From assembly GCA_029881175.1 (NCBI GenBank), contig JAOUNC010000082.1, positions 1 to 9,169 on the forward strand: 9,169 nucleotides of DNA, in the 5' to 3' direction. Shown one piece after another: positions 1 through 6,304 of the stretch. The stretch is from Nitrospirota bacterium. GTDB taxonomy: Bacteria; Nitrospirota; Nitrospiria; Nitrospirales; UBA8639. Below the pieces are notes generated by a model. The model worked only from the letters and a program-made list of their open reading frames with translations, was not told where the DNA came from and did no database searches. The position numbers and the translations under genes were made by a program. How positions within the stretch are numbered: the first letter of the stretch is position 1; each line of letters opens with the position of its first letter.

Positions 1-43
1 AAATTGTCAGAATAAAGGGGGGGGTCTTTTGCCAGTCTTCTGC

Positions 44-967
44 CTAGAACGGGGCTTGGCCGGCGCGAAGTTTGGTGAGGGATTCTTTGACGAAGGCCAG
101 GTCTTGGCTGCCGGGTTCCATGTTTTGTGCGGCGAGGGACCAGGCGGCATCGGTTTCTTGTTTCCGGTCTAAATACCAGAGGGCGATGCCTCGATACCAA
201 TTCACGGCCGGTTGATTGGGTAGATCAGCCAGAACGATATCAAAATGATTGAGGGCTTCTTGAAAGAGTTTCGGGTCGTCAATTTTTCGTGAATCAATGA
301 GGAGCACGCCATAGTTGTAGCGGGCTTCATGTTGTTTGGGATCTAACTCTAAGACTTTGGCCCAGGCATTCTGGGCTTCGGCTAATCGGCCTAAGGCCTG
401 ATACGATCGGCCGGCCATGATTTGTCCCTGTAAGTCATCGGGGTTTTCTTTGAGACGTGCTTCCAGCTTGGCCACCATTTCCATGGGATTGGGGCCTCCC
501 CCCATTTCCGCTTCAACGGCCATGAGTTTTTGCGCCGCCTGCATCTGCAAGAGAACGTAAATACCAACGGAGGCCAGTAAGACGATCAAGCCTGAGGCAA
601 TGGCGGGGACCCAGCCTTTTCGCTGCGGGGCGTCGTCTTGAGTCTTGTGGGCATCATCCTTTGCGCCATCTTTGAGAAATTCCAGACGATCTAATAATTG
701 AAGCAGGCGATGTTCGTCAGTGGCTTTGAGACGTTCATAGTCGTTGGGCTCCATGCGGCCCTGGGCACGTTCCATCTCTAATTCTTGTAAAGATTGAGCA
801 AGGACGCCTCGTTCAACTTGAAGATCGGCATATTCTTGTTCCCGGTTATCGTCGGCCCCAAAGGAGATAGGGGAGGGGTCTTTTCGCCAAAACGGGAGCG
901 TCAGGGCAAACAGCACCATGCCGAGGATGATGACCAGTGGTGTGAGAAAGACAGCGACAGAAGACAT
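44..967 (-). CDS. ccmI: CcmI, TPR apocytochrome c chaperone
   Basis: CcmI binds the C-terminus of apocytochromes c and presents them to CcmF/CcmH. The 307-residue protein shows the family layout. A first membrane helix (about 6-26) is followed by a cytoplasmic loop with a coiled-coil-like stretch (VERGVLAQSLQELEMERAQG, 51-70, then a conserved-type DYERL). A second membrane helix lies at about 119-141, and a periplasmic TPR domain at about 178-290 has at least three helical repeats (GRSYQALGRLAEAQNAW, GVLLIDSRKID, GIALWYLDRKQETDAAW). The start at 967 gives the first helix directly after four residues; no strong ribosome binding site is seen. It is the last gene of the operon visible here. The 43 bases beyond its stop contain a run of eight Gs (17-24) but no terminator that I can support. 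Confidence 0.92.
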   Translation of the reverse strand: MSSVAVFLTPLVIILGMVLFALTLPFWRKDPSPISFGADDNREQEYADLQVERGVLAQSLQELEMERAQGRMEPNDYERLKATDEHRLLQLLDRLEFLKDGAKDDAHKTQDDAPQRKGWVPAIASGLIVLLASVGIYVLLQMQAAQKLMAVEAEMGGGPNPMEMVAKLEARLKENPDDLQGQIMAGRSYQALGRLAEAQNAWAKVLELDPKQHEARYNYGVLLIDSRKIDDPKLFQEALNHFDIVLADLPNQPAVNWYRGIALWYLDRKQETDAAWSLAAQNMEPGSQDLAFVKESLTKLRAGQAPF

Positions 968-982
968 GGCAGTCAGGGAGGC

Positions 983-1453
983 TTACGATTCCAGTTCACG
1001 TTCGAGGCGTTGGCGAGCTTGTTCGTCTAAGGGCGGCGGTGCGGCGGCAGGGGGGGATGGGGTGCCACGAACCCAGCCGTTGACTTCCTTATAGAGAAGG
1101 AGTCCTCCCCCTAACAACAGAATGAAGGGGCCAACCCAGATCAACCAGTTGACGCCATGCTTGGGGGGTTCCATCATGATGTAGTCCCCGTACCGACTGA
1201 GGAAATATTCTTGAATGTCCTCAGGGCTATGACCGAGTTTCAAACGTTCTCGAACAACGCCTCGCATTTGTTGGGCCAGTGGGGCTCCTGATTCCCAAAT
1301 ATTTTCTGTTTGGCAGACCGTGCACCGCAACGTTTTGGCAATTTCTCGCACCTGGATGTCCAGAGCGGTTTCGTCTTGGACCTCAGCCAATAGGGGCCAA
1401 GGGCTTGTCAAAATCAGCAGGAGGATAAGCGTAAAGCGAATAGACATGCGCAT
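983..1453 (-). CDS. ccmH: CcmH, apocytochrome thiol reductase/haem lyase subunit
   Basis: This is the short (CcmH-N/CycL) form, 156 residues. A signal sequence (about 4-23, ending near LLAEV) is followed by a periplasmic helical domain with the redox motif LRCTVCQTENIWES (42-55; C44 and C47). The remaining landmarks are RYGDYIMMEPP (87-97), one membrane helix (about 102-121) and a proline-rich tail. CcmH forms a mixed disulfide with the apocytochrome CXXCH, is resolved by CcmG, and works with CcmF. The TPR part fused to CcmH in E. coli is a separate gene here, ccmI, immediately after. The start at 1453 is joined to the ccmG stop as TAATG, so translation is probably coupled; a second in-frame ATG lies two codons in. 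There is no clear ribosome binding site. The gap to ccmI is 15 bases. Confidence 0.95.
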   Translation of the reverse strand: MRMSIRFTLILLLILTSPWPLLAEVQDETALDIQVREIAKTLRCTVCQTENIWESGAPLAQQMRGVVRERLKLGHSPEDIQEYFLSRYGDYIMMEPPKHGVNWLIWVGPFILLLGGGLLLYKEVNGWVRGTPSPPAAAPPPLDEQARQRLERELES

Positions 1454-2013
1454 TAGGATTTGGTGTTGATGGGCTGGTCTTTGAGCAAGGGCGCGATAAT
1501 GTTTTGGGTGATCGTTGTATACATATGGCCTGTGACCGGTCCCACATATTTATAGCGGATTTTTCCCTCTTGATCGATGACAAATGTTTCGGGTACACCA
1601 TAGACGCCATAATCGATGGCGATTTGCCCGTGCAGATCACGCATATGCGGAAAAGTCGTGCCATATTCTTTGAGATACTGTTGGGCATCAGGCAATTTGT
1701 CTTGGTAATTCACGCCAAGCATGACGAAATTGGGATCATCTTTAAATAATTGATGCAGCTGTAACACGCTTTCATGCTCAACCTTGCATTCATAACACCA
1801 GGATGCCCAAAAGTTCAGCAGGACGACCTTCCCCTTGAATTGCTCCAGGGAAATCATGTCACCCGTTTCCACATCGGGTCCTTCCACCATGGGGGCGTCG
1901 GTGCCGATGAGCACTGTTGGAATATGTCGAGGATCTCCCCACAGGCCTTGATAGAACAAGGCAAACAGTCCAAGCAGGATTAGGACTAAGGTCAGTTGCC
2001 AACCCTTGGTCAT
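1453..2013 (-). CDS. ccmG: CcmG (DsbE), membrane-anchored thiol:disulfide oxidoreductase
   Basis: A periplasmic thioredoxin-like protein that reduces the haem-binding cysteines of apocytochrome c, directly or through CcmH, using electrons from a CcdA/DsbD-type protein. From the start at 2013 it is 186 residues. It has an N-terminal signal anchor (about 5-24), the IPTVLIG.DAP linker typical of DsbE (31-41), and a thioredoxin fold with the active site FWASWCYECKVEH (68-80; C73 and C76). The cis-proline loop GVYGVPETFVID (136-147) has P141. CYEC replaces the CPxC-type dipeptide of E. coli; this dipeptide varies within the family. No ccdA or dsbD is in the window, so the electron donor must be encoded elsewhere. 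It overlaps ccmF as ATGA, and its TAA shares one base with the ccmH ATG. Confidence 0.95.
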   Translation of the reverse strand: MTKGWQLTLVLILLGLFALFYQGLWGDPRHIPTVLIGTDAPMVEGPDVETGDMISLEQFKGKVVLLNFWASWCYECKVEHESVLQLHQLFKDDPNFVMLGVNYQDKLPDAQQYLKEYGTTFPHMRDLHGQIAIDYGVYGVPETFVIDQEGKIRYKYVGPVTGHMYTTITQNIIAPLLKDQPINTKS

Positions 2014-3959
2014 TCGTCCTTCTTTCGTGGGCGGAGGATGTTTAGAATGACGCCCAGGCCCATAATGATCCCTCCACCCCATACCCAGAGAATGAGTGGA
2101 TTAATCACGCCGCGTGCCACGGCTACCCCTTCGGGAGAGACTTCGGGCATGGTCAAGAAGATATGGCCCATATTGATCGCATAAATGGCGGATTCGGTTG
2201 TCGGGGTTTTGGTCGCGTTGTAAATGCGCTTTTGTGGGCGCAGTTCGGTCAGTAAAGTGGCACCGTCAAAGACCTGGAACACGCCTTCTTCTGCTTTCCA
2301 ATTTCCACCTTCCACTTCATGGAGTTCCGTGAGCTTGATGCGATAGTCCGCAATAGTAAATTCATCTCCCACCTGCATCGAGACGACTTTCTCAGTTTGA
2401 TAAATCGTCGAGGCAATAATTCCGATGACGAGGACCAACACTCCGATATGGGTCAGCATGGCCGCATAGCGTCGTTGGTTGGCGGTAAAGGCGGACAGGC
2501 ATCCTTTGAAGATGTTACTGCTGTTTCGTTGTGCGTAGAGTTGAGAGACTTTCCCGAAGTCGAGCACAATGGCCATGCCTGAGAAGGCCACGACATAGGT
2601 TCCTGCCAGGGCATAGAGGTTGCGAATGCCGGTGATAGCCAGTACGACCACCATGACCGCTCCAGCGAGTAGGGGGATTGAAAAACTTTTTTTCAGGCTG
2701 GCGACTGACGCCTTTCGCCAAGGAATGTAAGGCCCGATGCCCATGAGGAAAAGCAGGCCGAGTGCAATAGGCATGAAGACCGCATTGTAATAGGGTGGGC
2801 CAACCGTGACCTTTGCGCCTTGTAATGTTTCGAGAATGAGCGGATAGAGTGTGCCCAAAAAGACCGTAGCCGCGGCCACTAGGAAAAATAAATTATTAAA
2901 GAGAAAGATTGATTCACGCGAGATGAGCGAATCCATCTCTACTTGGGATTTTAGTTTATTAGATCGGAGAATCAGCGCACCGAAAGCAATGCCAATGACG
3001 CTGCCGACGAAAATTAAGATATACAAGCCGCGCTCCGGGTCGGTAGCAAATGAATGCACCGACGTGAGCACTCCACTGCGAACCAAGAAGGTCCCAATGA
3101 GCGACAGAGAAAATGTGACAATAATCAGGAATAAATTCCAGACTTTGAACATTTTTCGCTTCTCTTGCACCAACACGGAATGCAAATAGGCGGTGCCCAC
3201 CAGCCAAGGCATAAACGACGCATTTTCAACCGGGTCCCAGCCCCAGTAGCCGCCCCAGCCCAATTCGTAATACGCCCAATAGCCTCCAAGCAGAATGCCG
3301 GTGGTCAGGCACATCCAGGCGAAGGTGGTCCAGCGTTGAGTGACTTTGATCCATTCTTCTCCCAAGCGTCCGGAGAACAACGCGGCCATGGCAAAGGAAA
3401 ACGGAATGGAAAAGCCCACATAGCCCATGTACAGCATGGGGGGATGCATGACCATGGCCGGATCTTGCAGCAAGGGATTGAGATCCTTGCCATCTAATGG
3501 GACGGGGAGAAGCCGTTCAAAGGGACTGGAGAGAAAGACGATCAGACAGAGAAACCCGAAGATGATCGCGCATTCCACAGCAATCAGATAGGGCATAATC
3601 GTGGGTTGTGTGCGCCAATGCAGCCACACCGCCAGGGTACTAAACACCGAGAGAATAAAGACCCAGAGCAGGAGTGACCCTTCATGGCCGCCCCACACGG
3701 CTGACACCGTATAAAAGAAGGGGAGTTTCGAGTTGGAATTATTGGCGACGTAGAGAACTGAAAAATCTCGGACAATAAAGGAATACACCAAGGACAACAT
3801 GCCGATGCTGAGCAAGGAAAAAATCAACGTCAGGGCCATGCGCCCTGATCGGGCCCAGTCTGGATTGCGGGTTTTCAGGGCTAACGCAGAGCTGGCCATG
3901 CCGAAGACCGACAACACCAAGGCGATAATAACTGAAAAATGTCCTATTTCTATGATCAT
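2010..3959 (-). CDS. ccmF: CcmF, cytochrome c haem lyase subunit
   Basis: CcmF takes haem from holo-CcmE and, with CcmH and CcmI, joins it to the CXXCH cysteines of apocytochromes c. The 649-residue polytopic protein has the usual family length. Landmarks are VWGGHEGSLLLW (89-100), MHPPMLYMGYVGF (171-183) with H172, the WWD segment from W235 through WGWDPVENASFMPW (239-252), H260 just after it, and TSVHSFATDP (299-308) with H302. THIGV (503-507) supplies H504. These four histidines match the haem ligands known in E. coli CcmF (173, 261, 303, 491). The C-terminal periplasmic domain has the expected PQKRIY and TES motifs before a last helix with NPLILWVWGGG (620-630). The gene begins 18 bases after ccmE, without an obvious ribosome binding site, and its TGA overlaps the ccmG ATG. 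Confidence 0.97.
   Translation of the reverse strand: MIIEIGHFSVIIALVLSVFGMASSALALKTRNPDWARSGRMALTLIFSLLSIGMLSLVYSFIVRDFSVLYVANNSNSKLPFFYTVSAVWGGHEGSLLLWVFILSVFSTLAVWLHWRTQPTIMPYLIAVECAIIFGFLCLIVFLSSPFERLLPVPLDGKDLNPLLQDPAMVMHPPMLYMGYVGFSIPFSFAMAALFSGRLGEEWIKVTQRWTTFAWMCLTTGILLGGYWAYYELGWGGYWGWDPVENASFMPWLVGTAYLHSVLVQEKRKMFKVWNLFLIIVTFSLSLIGTFLVRSGVLTSVHSFATDPERGLYILIFVGSVIGIAFGALILRSNKLKSQVEMDSLISRESIFLFNNLFFLVAAATVFLGTLYPLILETLQGAKVTVGPPYYNAVFMPIALGLLFLMGIGPYIPWRKASVASLKKSFSIPLLAGAVMVVVLAITGIRNLYALAGTYVVAFSGMAIVLDFGKVSQLYAQRNSSNIFKGCLSAFTANQRRYAAMLTHIGVLVLVIGIIASTIYQTEKVVSMQVGDEFTIADYRIKLTELHEVEGGNWKAEEGVFQVFDGATLLTELRPQKRIYNATKTPTTESAIYAINMGHIFLTMPEVSPEGVAVARGVINPLILWVWGGGIIMGLGVILNILRPRKKDE
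2017..2023 (-). promoter_or_regulatory. Ribosome binding site of ccmG, inside the end of ccmF
   Basis: On the minus strand AGAAGGA precedes the ATG at 2013 by three bases (six from GG, counting through the A-C-G-A). It favours that ATG over the one at 2082, which would add 23 residues without similarity to the family and overlap ccmF by 73 bases. Confidence 0.6.
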
Positions 3960-3977
3960 GTAGGGTGAAAACGTGCC

Positions 3978-4442
3978 TTACGGCGAGAGGGTTTTCATGA
4001 AATCTTTTTTGGGGAGTTCGACGCCCGCCCGTTTCAACTCCATGGGCATGTAGTCTTCAGAATGTTTGGCCATGATCATGGTCGAACGAAAAGTGTGTCC
4101 ATCTTTCCATTGTCCTTCCACCACTGCGCCTTGGCCTTCCTTGAACAGATCGGGGGGAATACCCTGAAAGACCACAGGGATAGTTGCCGCGCCGTCGGTG
4201 AGTTCAAAAGTCAGCCCCACCGGTTCCGGCTGTGTTTTCAAACTGCCCTTTACGACCATGCCACCCACACGAACTTTTTTCGCATAGGTTTCTGGCGTAA
4301 AGGCTTTCACTTCTGACGGCGTCACGAAATACACAATATTTTCTCCGAAATTGCCAAAGGCCAAATATCCTAGGGATCCGGCAATCAGGAGAATACTCAC
4401 AATGATGGCGATTTTTTTATTCTTTGTTGGCAAGGGGCTCAT
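3978..4442 (-). CDS. ccmE: CcmE, periplasmic haem chaperone
   Basis: CcmE binds haem covalently through a histidine, receives it from CcmC and delivers it to CcmF. The 154-residue protein has an N-terminal signal anchor (about 9-29), then an OB-fold beta barrel (about 35-125) with VRVGGMVVKGSL and FELTDG. It ends in the signature AKHSEDYMPME, giving H127 as the haem attachment residue and Y131 as the axial ligand (H-x3-Y, the standard proteobacterial type rather than the C-x3-Y variant). A short flexible tail follows. The ATG at 4442 lies inside the preceding gene (26-base overlap), with GGAGA directly adjacent to it, which is too close for a good ribosome binding site. A TTG at codon 4 (4433) is better spaced from the same GGAGA and is a real alternative start. 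The gap to ccmF is 18 bases. Confidence 0.96.
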   Translation of the reverse strand: MSPLPTKNKKIAIIVSILLIAGSLGYLAFGNFGENIVYFVTPSEVKAFTPETYAKKVRVGGMVVKGSLKTQPEPVGLTFELTDGAATIPVVFQGIPPDLFKEGQGAVVEGQWKDGHTFRSTMIMAKHSEDYMPMELKRAGVELPKKDFMKTLSP

Positions 4443-4929
4443 TCTCCGGTTCGTAGAGTTTTTCTTCCTTAATTTCTTTGAATAGAACCATGACTCTCTG
4501 GCTCATGGCAAATATGGCCCAACCAAGTGAAAAAACGGCGATCACATAAGCTGCCGCGACGAATCCAAAATTGCTAATCAGCGCTGTGTCTTTGGCCTTG
4601 AATGTTTTGGTCTCGTGGTCCAGATGGCCGAGCAACACGATGGTTTTCAGCTCACGAATATTTTCCAATGGGGGACCAGCATATTCCACGGGAAGGGTGG
4701 TGGGACCATCCATCAATTCAAAAGTCGCCTGGCCCTGGTCAACAGCCCCCGACAATGTTCCACTTTTTACCATCCCCAGAATTCTAACAGTTTCTGAACT
4801 GGCAGGGCTGTTTAGGACCGTTGCCAGGGATATGGTCGATAAATCGCGTTGATACTGTTGGAAGGTCATCATGGCCAAAAGGAGGATCCCTCCGATCATG
4901 ATGGCCCATCGGGCATAAAATCCGGTCAT
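4417..4929 (-). CDS. CcmE-like OB-fold protein with CcmD-like C-terminal helix, haem ligands absent
   Basis: The 170-residue protein has an N-terminal membrane anchor (about 6-24), a predicted periplasmic OB domain (about 45-118), a second membrane helix (about 122-143) and a charged cytoplasmic tail (RVMVLFKEIKEEKL, 145-158). The middle aligns with the CcmE encoded next: VRILGMVKSGTL against VRVGGMVVKGSL, then FELMDG, a PV and a G-x-PP in both. Where CcmE has its haem-binding H-x3-Y, this protein has S119 and F123, so covalent haem binding by the CcmE mechanism is not expected. The C-terminus (G-F-V-A-A-A-Y, hydrophobic helix, Arg, charged coil) resembles CcmD, a tiny N-out/C-in protein normally encoded between ccmC and ccmE, exactly this position. 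The domain order would put the last helix in CcmD's orientation. I read it as an OB-domain/CcmD fusion standing in for CcmD; that is inference. A plain CcmE paralogue is the alternative. It overlaps ccmC by 4 bases and ccmE by 26. Confidence 0.8.
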   Translation of the reverse strand: MTGFYARWAIMIGGILLLAMMTFQQYQRDLSTISLATVLNSPASSETVRILGMVKSGTLSGAVDQGQATFELMDGPTTLPVEYAGPPLENIRELKTIVLLGHLDHETKTFKAKDTALISNFGFVAAAYVIAVFSLGWAIFAMSQRVMVLFKEIKEEKLYEPENEPLANKE

Positions 4930-5651
4930 GGGGATGTCTGAGAAAAATGTGTCTGGCTGAGCAGGCGGCCCTTTTTAGCATTGAGAAGGTCGGTCAGATA
5001 TAAAATCTGAGTGCGAACCATCACCATATAGGCAAAGAGGAGCCAAGCACCCAGGCTCATGAGGGTTAAGGGAACCAAGATGTCATCGGAAATAGCCACG
5101 CCTCTGGTGGAGAAAGACATGGGTTGATGCAACGTGCGCCACCATTCCACCGAAAACTTGATAATAGGAAGGTCGATCCCCCCAACAATCGCCAAAATGG
5201 CTGCATAGCGACCACCCCGTTCCCGATCATCCACCAGTTTCCTGAGCATAAGATAGCCGCCCAAAATCAGTAGCAGCACACTAAAGGAGACCAGCCGAGG
5301 ATCCCATGTCCACCAGGTATTCCAAGTGGGTTTGGCCCAGATCGAGCCGGTAATAAGCGCCAGAGCCGTAAACAGCGCGCAAATGCCAGCAGAAGCCTGG
5401 CACATGTTATCCACAAGCGGGTCGCGTTTCCATAAATACCAGATGCTGCCGAAAAATAACACGGAATAGGCCAGGGTGCTGGTATGTGCGAGCGGAACAT
5501 GAACATACATGATCCGGACCAGTTCACCTTGGTAATAGTCGGGAGGGGATGCCAGCAAGCCCATGTATAGGCCTAAAAAGATGCAGATGGCACCCCCACC
5601 CCCAAACCACCCCTTATATCGCTGAATATATCGAATAAACCGATTGAGCAT
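4926..5651 (-). CDS. ccmC: CcmC, haem handling protein that loads CcmE
   Basis: CcmC is a six-helix member of the haem-handling (WWD) family that presents haem to CcmE on the periplasmic side. With the start at 5651 the protein has 241 residues, close to E. coli CcmC. It has VHVPLAH (50-56) with H51, and the tryptophan-rich WWD segment W-N-T-W-W-T-W-D-P-R-L (110-120). WWRTLHQP (170-177) supplies H175, the second conserved axial histidine. The open frame continues upstream to an ATG at 5750, but those 33 residues are proline-rich and unlike the family. The ATG at 5651 has AGGA four bases before it, so I prefer it. The stop overlaps the next start as ATGA (4926-4929). It is the first gene of a tight operon and is separated from ccmAB, its partners in the CcmABCD complex. 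Confidence 0.95.
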   Translation of the reverse strand: MLNRFIRYIQRYKGWFGGGGAICIFLGLYMGLLASPPDYYQGELVRIMYVHVPLAHTSTLAYSVLFFGSIWYLWKRDPLVDNMCQASAGICALFTALALITGSIWAKPTWNTWWTWDPRLVSFSVLLLILGGYLMLRKLVDDRERGGRYAAILAIVGGIDLPIIKFSVEWWRTLHQPMSFSTRGVAISDDILVPLTLMSLGAWLLFAYMVMVRTQILYLTDLLNAKKGRLLSQTHFSQTSP

Positions 5652-5720
5652 TTTTCCTATTGTAAACGGACAGCTCGACGGAGGAAAGGGCTGAATTAAT
5701 TGATCTTTGGGGCAAGAGGG

Positions 5721-5750
5721 AGTATAGGGCGAAGGCAGTATCTTATCCAA
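5721..5750 (-). promoter_or_regulatory. Candidate sigma-70 promoter for the ccmC-to-ccmI operon
   Basis: On the minus strand TTGGAT (5745-5750) and TATACT (5721-5726) are separated by 18 bases. The -10 box matches the consensus at five of six positions; the -35 box at only three. Transcription would begin near 5714 and leave a leader of about 60 bases before the ccmC ATG at 5651. The operon needs a promoter here because the gene on its far side points the other way. It also overlaps the long open frame extending upstream of ccmC, which favours the shorter ccmC start. Confidence 0.4.
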
Positions 5751-5818
5751 TTCCCCAATGGGGCTGTTGAAAACAAATGTCCCACCTTATCAGGATGGAA
5801 TAAGCAAGGCGGCGTTCT

Positions 5819-5880
5819 CACCAAAAATAGAAATAGGCCATTCTCATCCCACGCCGGATCTTCAGAACTTCTTTTTGGTG
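5819..5880. repeat. Inverted repeat within a possible degenerate dispersed repeat
   Basis: CACCAAAAA at 5819-5827 is the exact reverse complement of TTTTTGGTG at 5872-5880, with 44 bases between. It lies within a stretch (about 5753-5900) that begins with GGGGCTGTTGAAAA and continues through AGCAAGGCGGCGTTCTC (5803-5819). From memory these phrases resemble short dispersed intergenic repeats of Nitrospira-like genomes. No target-site duplication or transposase fragment is visible. The inverted repeat is seen directly; the mobile or dispersed nature is inference. Confidence 0.3.
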
Positions 5881-6293
5881 GTTCTCTATGCAGAGGGGCG
5901 ACAGCTAATTCAAAAGACAATTTAAGTGGAAGAAGCAATTCGAGTCCGACCCTTCTAGTGCTGGATCCGGCTCCACGAAACCAACCGGGCTGATGCTAAT
6001 TGTATCAGATGAAACATTGAAGTATTTCATGTATGGTAAGCGAACAGTGGGACAGAGGTAGATTTAGTCCGGCACATAATGGATCCTGTGATCCGACTAT
6101 GAAATAAACATATAAAGGTGGCGGTCTTTGTTGAATTGGGTAAGGTGGCTTGGTTTGGTGGAGGGTTTTGCGTGAAAAATTGTCATGATAGTTATACAAA
6201 TCTCCTTCGTTCTTGCGTGGGAACGGTGAATGCGTCATTGGCGGGTCATTTACGATATTGATGAGTTATATCTGCCTATTTTATTTTGTGAGT

Positions 6294-6299
6294 GAGGAG
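6294..6299 (+). promoter_or_regulatory. Ribosome binding site of the CBS-domain gene
   Basis: GAGGAG, five bases before the ATG at 6305, is the clearest Shine-Dalgarno sequence in the window. It fixes the start over the second in-frame ATG three codons later. Confidence 0.8.
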
Positions 6300-6304
6300 A
6301 AGCT

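Larger units (their letters stand above)
5652..6304. other. 653-bp divergent spacer between ccmC and the CBS gene, no convincing gene
   Basis: The spacer separates two genes transcribed away from each other and should hold both promoters. Open frames on both strands (up to about 97 codons) lack ribosome binding sites, recognisable domains and coding-like composition, so I call none. Near ccmC there is a candidate promoter at 5721-5750. Directly upstream of that lie a CCCC-AAT-GGGG hairpin (5753-5763), the phrase GGGGCTGTTGAAAA (5760-5773) and a 9-bp inverted repeat (5819-5880), which together look like a worn intergenic repeat. Two small hairpins occupy 5990-6008 (CTGATGC/GTATCAG, one G-U pair) and 6009-6030 (ATGAAA/TTTCAT). 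A third structure, at 6065-6099, pairs TAGTC with GACTA and GGATC with GATCC around an 11-base bulge. None carries a T-tract. I saw no tRNA, and no convincing promoter for the CBS gene. Confidence 0.6.

Noticed and set aside
17..24. Run of eight Gs beyond the ccmI stop
   Set aside because: Suggestive of a phase-variable tract, but it lies outside any visible gene at the window edge, with no promoter or frame to act on.
1383..1688. Alternative minus-strand frame of 101 codons overlapping ccmG and ccmH
   Set aside because: It is an out-of-frame shadow of two well-recognised genes.
5940..5985. TTCGAGTCC followed by CCA-like triplets, suggestive of a tRNA 3' end or attachment site
   Set aside because: The flanking bases do not form the five-pair T-stem, and no acceptor, D or anticodon arm can be found upstream.
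5700..5993. Plus-strand open frame of 97 codons in the spacer, and an antisense frame at 5696-5938
   Set aside because: No ribosome binding site, no recognisable domain, irregular composition, and overlap with a candidate promoter and inverted repeat. Most likely non-coding repeat sequence.
6168..6197. TTGCGT-18-TTATAC as a promoter of the CBS gene
   Set aside because: Both boxes match the consensus poorly, and the resulting leader would be about 100 bases. Too weak to list.
6005..6238. Minus-strand open frame of 77 codons upstream of the CBS gene
   Set aside because: Its translation is rich in Pro, His and Tyr with no family resemblance, and no start signal is visible. Treated as chance.
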